Below are positions 5,056-8,478 of a stretch of DNA of 8,478 nt, piece by piece. The stretch covers positions 1 to 8,478 of the forward strand of contig JBMNOV010000069.1 of the NCBI GenBank assembly GCA_050943255.1. The letters run 5' to 3'. Position numbers and translations under genes: made by a program. The first letter of the stretch is position 1. Every line of letters begins with the position of its first letter. Origin of the DNA: UBA4844 sp050943255 (GTDB taxonomy: Bacteria > Bacillota > Syntrophomonadia > Syntrophomonadales > Syntrophomonadaceae). The notes under the pieces were generated by a model, which saw nothing but the letters and a program-made list of their open reading frames with translations, had not been told where the DNA came from and did not search any database.

Positions 5056-5796
5056 CTCGACCCGAGCCTTGGGGTTAAACGGATTGGTCCGTATGGCCAA
5101 CGAGAACAGATAGGGAGTTTTTTCTTTCATATGATATAAATAGTTTATCCATTGTTCTATTAGTAGGACATAAGCTCGTTTTACATCATTGCTTAGATGG
5201 GCAAAGTCTTTGCTCTGTAGTCTGTTCAAATCCATCCGAAGATAAAGTTCTTCAGATAAATGAAATATAGCTATTAGCAGCTGTGAAAAGTGCTCGCTTT
5301 CAGATAGATTGTCATTCTCCATCAAGCGCAGGAAATACTCGCGCTTAGAACTTAGCAGCTCTCTTAATTGAATAAATATAGTTGCATCTTTGGGCATTTG
5401 AAAATCCGTTTTCTTAAAGTTTAAGATTACCGATTCGAAGTCGCTATTAGACCAGTTCTCATTTAATATCATATGCTGGCCTATATCCTTAGCGTTAACG
5501 TCATAAACAACAAACGATTTCACCAGATCATTACCCACCTCATAAAAAAAGGAACCGACAACCATATGCATCCGGTCTAATCGTGCTTCTTTTTCTCTTC
5601 TTCCCATTATTCTTTCAAAAACTGTAGCCACCAACAATACTTCTATTGGCAAAAAAGCAAGGTCGATCATAAAATGATGGCTGATAAATTCAGCATCGTG
5701 GAACAAGATATAAAACAAGCCATAAACGGCTAGTGATATTCCGGTAAATAGCAGCCCCATTTTAAAGAACCATTTAGTATTGTTGTTTGATTCCAT
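5047..5796 (-). CDS. Two-helix membrane protein of unknown function
   Basis: This intact 249-residue gene is not one I can name. Two hydrophobic helices are seen near the N-terminus (about 11-32 and 43-60), followed by a basic stretch (RIMGRREKEARLDR, about 62-75) that should keep the long rest in the cytoplasm. The remainder is mostly amphipathic helix with acidic patches and ends in a block, PYLFSLAIRTNPFNP (about 227-241), that I believe is conserved in a family of uncharacterised bacterial and archaeal proteins. AAAGGGG at 5804-5810, 7 bases before the ATG, supports the start. The stop at 5047-5049 lies inside the start of the recombinase remnant, but the tail looks complete. Both flanking features are decayed or doubtful, so the gene appears to be transcribed alone. 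A role in membrane sensing or anchoring is conceivable but not shown. Confidence 0.8.
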   Translation of the reverse strand: MESNNNTKWFFKMGLLFTGISLAVYGLFYILFHDAEFISHHFMIDLAFLPIEVLLVATVFERIMGRREKEARLDRMHMVVGSFFYEVGNDLVKSFVVYDVNAKDIGQHMILNENWSNSDFESVILNFKKTDFQMPKDATIFIQLRELLSSKREYFLRLMENDNLSESEHFSQLLIAIFHLSEELYLRMDLNRLQSKDFAHLSNDVKRAYVLLIEQWINYLYHMKEKTPYLFSLAIRTNPFNPKARVEVE

Positions 5797-5976
5797 TTAA
5801 TATCCCCTTTCAATTCTCACTGCTTCATTATTTCGAGTATAGATGTTAAAGGCAGTTTAAGATAAATAGTTGTTTACACTCCTATCTCCACTTTCCATAT
5901 ATATTAAAAGAGTCCTTTTTCGTATTTCTATTTTTGCATAAAAGTACGACCCCCGGAGGCTAAGCTTCTTTCGTAA

Positions 5977-6252
5977 TCAAAGCCCCAGGCGAAGCAGAGC
6001 AGTCACTTTACGTTCGACAGAAAAATCACCCATGCTTATTTTAATAGTGGAAGTGCCGGAAGGGACTACATATTCGCCGCCTTGATACATTCTCTGACCT
6101 CCGACTGAAATGTTGAGACAGTCGCCACTGAGTACCTCCGAAGTTCCGTCCTTATAGTTAGTCTTAACGGAGTAGTCACCTGTGACCAAGGTCGGGCTAC
6201 CCGCATCAGGTTTTTCATCATTAATGTAAACAAGAAAATGTTGATTTGCCAA
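5977..6252 (-). CDS. Small orphan ORF, beta-rich, possibly a fragment of a larger protein
   Basis: A 91-residue frame opens at TTG (6250-6252), directly after an in-frame TAA, with no ribosome site in front. The sequence alternates polar and hydrophobic residues with many Gly, Ser and Thr (GDYSVKTNYKDGTSEVL, then GGEYVVPSGTSTIKISMGDF), which suggests a small beta-sandwich such as an Ig-like or surface-protein module. There is no signal peptide, membrane helix or known motif. The lack of a proper start and the primase ruin that begins just beyond on the other strand suggest it is the cut-off end of a longer gene, left at a rearrangement junction. I keep it as a low-confidence coding region. 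Confidence 0.35.
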   Translation of the reverse strand: MANQHFLVYINDEKPDAGSPTLVTGDYSVKTNYKDGTSEVLSGDCLNISVGGQRMYQGGEYVVPSGTSTIKISMGDFSVERKVTALLRLGL

Positions 6253-6277
6253 TTATGTATAAGATTGAGTCATTTAA

Positions 6278-6742
6278 AATCAAGCCTTACATGAAGGCGA
6301 TCAAAAGAAACTGGAACTGCGTGTTGCCGAGCATAATGGCAATTTCTACTATGATATTGGGGATGATGGATGGCAAGTGGTGCAGATAAGCCCTGGTAAT
6401 TGGCAATTGGTAGCGCAGCCACCACTACTGTTCACCAGAACCAAGAATATGAAAGAACAGCTAATAATAAAGTCGGGTGCAGGAGATATTAACCTGTTAG
6501 ATAAACATCTACAATTCCAAACCCCGAGTGATTAGTTGCTGTATAAAGTGTACCTAGTGCATTGTCTGGAGCCTAACATTCCGCACTGGATACTCATATT
6601 CCACGTCCAGAAGGGAGCAGCCAAAACAACTACCATGCGCATGACCAGAGCATTGGTTGATCCGGCCGCCCGAGATACACTCACCCTTCCCAAAAGTAGC
6701 GATGAACTGGCGCTAGTTCACAATTGTCCATCAGGTTCGTAA
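6278..6742 (+). pseudogene. Mobile-element primase/helicase-type ATPase, broken fragment
   Basis: One + frame, open from 6278 and interrupted by a TAG at 6533-6535, reads KKLELRVAEHNGNFYYDIGD, then WQVVQISPGNWQLVAQPPLLF, then after the stop LLYKVYLVHCLEPNIPHWIL, KGAAKTTTMRMTRALVDPAA and LTLPKSSDEL. This matches the D5-like primase/helicase ATP-binding proteins of phages and plasmid-like elements, which carry an RVAEHNG.FYYDLGD block before a P-loop ATPase. The P-loop should read HGPKGAAKTT but here reads HVQKGAAKTT: the first glycine is lost, as if by two compensating single-base changes near 6605-6610. The N-terminal half is absent, and after about 6720 the homology stops. It is a dead replication gene of a former integrated element. 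Confidence 0.7.
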
Positions 6743-6766
6743 TTCCATGCGTTACGTAAACAGTAA

Positions 6767-6780
6767 AAATCTTAAGATTT
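6767..6780. repeat. AAATCTTAAGATTT palindrome
   Basis: A 14-base perfect palindrome without a loop lies about 55 bases downstream of the stop of the diguanylate cyclase gene. The short gap 6743-6835 holds nothing else that I can identify. Confidence 0.2.
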
Positions 6781-6835
6781 ACACCACAGAAATGGAAAAA
6801 ATATCAGGCTCCCACAGAAGACGCAGGGCGTATGG

Positions 6836-8389
6836 TTAGTTATCCCAAACTATAACTTTGTTACGGCCACTTTCCTTTGCCTTATACAAAGCTCTGTCTG
6901 CATTGGCAATTAGCTCATCAGGCTCCATATTAATATCAGGTACAACTGATGCTACACCTAGGCTGACAGTATTAACGGATTCCTTTTGCTCGTTTTCTAT
7001 TCCTAATTCTTCAATCCTTTTTCGGATTTCCTCAGCAACAATTGCTGCTCCCTCTGCAGTAGTATTCGCAAGAATTACTACAAATTCCTCCCCACCATAT
7101 CGTGCTGCAAGATCTCCTGGTCTTTTTATTACACCTTTTATAACCGCTGCAATTCTAATCAATGCTTGGTCTCCTGACAAATGACCATATGTATCATTGA
7201 AGAGCTTGAAGTGATCTATATCTATCATAATCAGAGACAGCGGTTTCCCTTCCCGCAGACTTAATTTCCAGGCTCTTTGATATATAATATCAAAGGCTCT
7301 TCTGTTCTCAATTGCGGTTAATCCATCTAGCATTGAAATTCGCTCAAGCTTTAGATTAGCTGCTTTTAACTTTTCATTTGCATAGTTGAGTTCTTCAGTT
7401 CTCTTTTTCACGCTAGCCTCAAGTTTTTTACTTAGTTTTTTATATTTTCTTACCAAATATATTGCAACTAATGATACCAATAATAGAAAAAAAACAGCTG
7501 AATGTAGAAAAAAACGCTGATAATAATCTTCAGTTATGTATATTACTCTCTTGCTCTGCCACTGTTCCATGATTCTATTAAGAGTTCCATCCTCAGTAAT
7601 TGCATTAAGACCGGAATTAATCAGAGACAGGGTTTGGACATCACCTTTTCGGACAGCGATTCTTGAATATTGAGTTTCAATGGGCTTCTGCACTATCTTT
7701 ATACCGGTTATCCTGCTTTGAGCAAGTTCGTATTCACCGATCCATCTATCCACAATAATCGCATCTATATCCCCGGCACTTAAATCTTTGAAGGAAATTT
7801 CCCAATTATAGACCATTTCAATGTCTATTCCTTCTTTTTCTCTAAGCAAGGTATACGGATAACCACCAGGCTCTACCCCAACATGCTTATCTCTTAAGTC
7901 ATCAATACTCCTCAAGGTTACATTGTCATATTTAACGAACATCGAGAATTCAGATTTTAGCAAAGGAATTGAGAAATCATATAGTTCATTTCTTTCAGGA
8001 CTTGGATTGATTTGAAGGAGTCCATCAGCATAACCATTAAGCACCATCTTTTGTGCTTGTTCCCAATTTACGGGTATAACTTTAATGTTATAACCGATCC
8101 TTTCTCCGATAGCTTTAGCAATATCAACTGCAACGCCTTTTGCTGTTCCGTTGTCATTGTAAACGATAGGAGCAAGATTTTCATTGCCCAGTAAAACCAG
8201 AGTGTCACGACTGTCAGAATCCATAGCAATTCCACTAAAAGGTAAAAATAAAGTTAACAAATATAAACTTAAAAAAGCAATAATAATATAAATCTTTCTT
8301 TTTTCGAATTGTATTTGAAAAGATTCTCTAGCTTCTTTATTAACTGTAGTATTATATTTTGAATTCTTTTTGCTAATATATTCAGACAT
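6836..8389 (-). CDS. Solute-binding-domain sensor diguanylate cyclase (SBP_bac_3 - TM - GGDEF)
   Basis: This intact 517-residue membrane sensor should make c-di-GMP from two GTP. A first membrane helix lies at about 33-55, an extracytoplasmic periplasmic-binding-protein type 3 domain at 62-280 (LAPIVYNDNGTAKGVAVDIAKAIG, DDLRDKHVGVEPG), a second helix at about 295-313, a coiled coil at 315-352 and a GGDEF domain at 353-517. The active-site motif is GGEEF (432-436), the metal ligand is in MIDIDHFK (D390, D392), and NRR (362-364) is present. The RxxD inhibition site is intact (R423-P-G-D426), exactly 5 residues before GGEEF, so product feedback is expected. The binding domain resembles those for amino acids and probably senses a small ligand outside the membrane. 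The ATG at 8387-8389 has only a weak ribosome site. No partner gene is adjacent. Confidence 0.93.
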   Translation of the reverse strand: MSEYISKKNSKYNTTVNKEARESFQIQFEKRKIYIIIAFLSLYLLTLFLPFSGIAMDSDSRDTLVLLGNENLAPIVYNDNGTAKGVAVDIAKAIGERIGYNIKVIPVNWEQAQKMVLNGYADGLLQINPSPERNELYDFSIPLLKSEFSMFVKYDNVTLRSIDDLRDKHVGVEPGGYPYTLLREKEGIDIEMVYNWEISFKDLSAGDIDAIIVDRWIGEYELAQSRITGIKIVQKPIETQYSRIAVRKGDVQTLSLINSGLNAITEDGTLNRIMEQWQSKRVIYITEDYYQRFFLHSAVFFLLLVSLVAIYLVRKYKKLSKKLEASVKKRTEELNYANEKLKAANLKLERISMLDGLTAIENRRAFDIIYQRAWKLSLREGKPLSLIMIDIDHFKLFNDTYGHLSGDQALIRIAAVIKGVIKRPGDLAARYGGEEFVVILANTTAEGAAIVAEEIRKRIEELGIENEQKESVNTVSLGVASVVPDINMEPDELIANADRALYKAKESGRNKVIVWDN

Positions 8390-8478
8390 TTACTCGCTCA
8401 AATCCTGGAAGTACTTGAAAATTTATAATAACAAACTGCTCTTCTACCATGGTTTGACATATTCCTCATTCTGATTAT

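Noticed and set aside
5945..5995. On the - strand AGCCTCCGGGGG following GAAAG looked like part of a c-di-GMP-I riboswitch, tempting because a diguanylate cyclase is nearby.
   Set aside because: The paired stems and the GNRA tetraloop/receptor layout could not be built, and part of the match lies at the end of the 91-residue frame.
1..8478. A CRISPR array or rRNA/tRNA gene cluster.
   Set aside because: No regularly spaced repeats and no complete structural RNA were seen on either strand.

Overview
The window looks like a low-to-medium GC, Gram-positive anaerobe of the class Clostridia (Peptococcaceae-like). This rests on family resemblance only: purine-rich AGGAG/AAGGGG ribosome sites, clostridial-type large serine recombinases, an IS3-family transposase of clostridial type, and a CDGSH/Fer4_19 protein. 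I could not run a search, so the lineage is an inference.

Layout. (1) 2-508, + strand: C-terminal part of a large serine recombinase that enters from the left edge, followed by a likely terminator. (2) 601-2310, - strand: an intact 569-residue protein with a PD-(D/E)xK-like nuclease motif and a C-terminal SEC-C zinc motif. (3) 2482-3120, - strand: two gene ruins, a Walker-A fragment of an OLD-like ATPase and a truncated, twice frameshifted HsdM (type I restriction methyltransferase). (4) 3150-3219: a strong 11-bp hairpin next to a 23-bp fossil of a tmRNA/tRNA 3' end, best read as an old integration (att) site. (5) 3374-3835, - strand: an intact Fer4_19-CDGSH iron-sulfur protein with its own promoter. 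(6) 3986-4697, + strand: a 5'-truncated, frameshifted IS3-family transposase. (7) 4676-5055, - strand: the ruin of a second serine recombinase, homologous to the first. (8) 5047-5796, - strand: an intact two-helix membrane protein of unknown function. (9) 5977-6252, - strand: a doubtful small ORF, probably a fragment. (10) 6278-6742, + strand: ruin of a mobile-element primase/helicase-type ATPase. (11) 6836-8389, - strand: an intact solute-binding-domain/GGDEF diguanylate cyclase.

Interpretation. The left three quarters is a graveyard of integrated elements: two recombinase tails in opposite orientation, an IS remnant, a replication-protein remnant, a tmRNA-end att scar and remnants of defence genes. 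Four genes remain open and carry intact motifs: the SEC-C nuclease-like protein, the iron-sulfur protein, the membrane protein and the diguanylate cyclase. They do not form one operon. The most promising candidate for an undescribed function is the SEC-C/PD-(D/E)xK protein, kept open beside decayed restriction and OLD-type genes on the same strand. The diguanylate cyclase looks like ordinary host signalling at the edge of the island.
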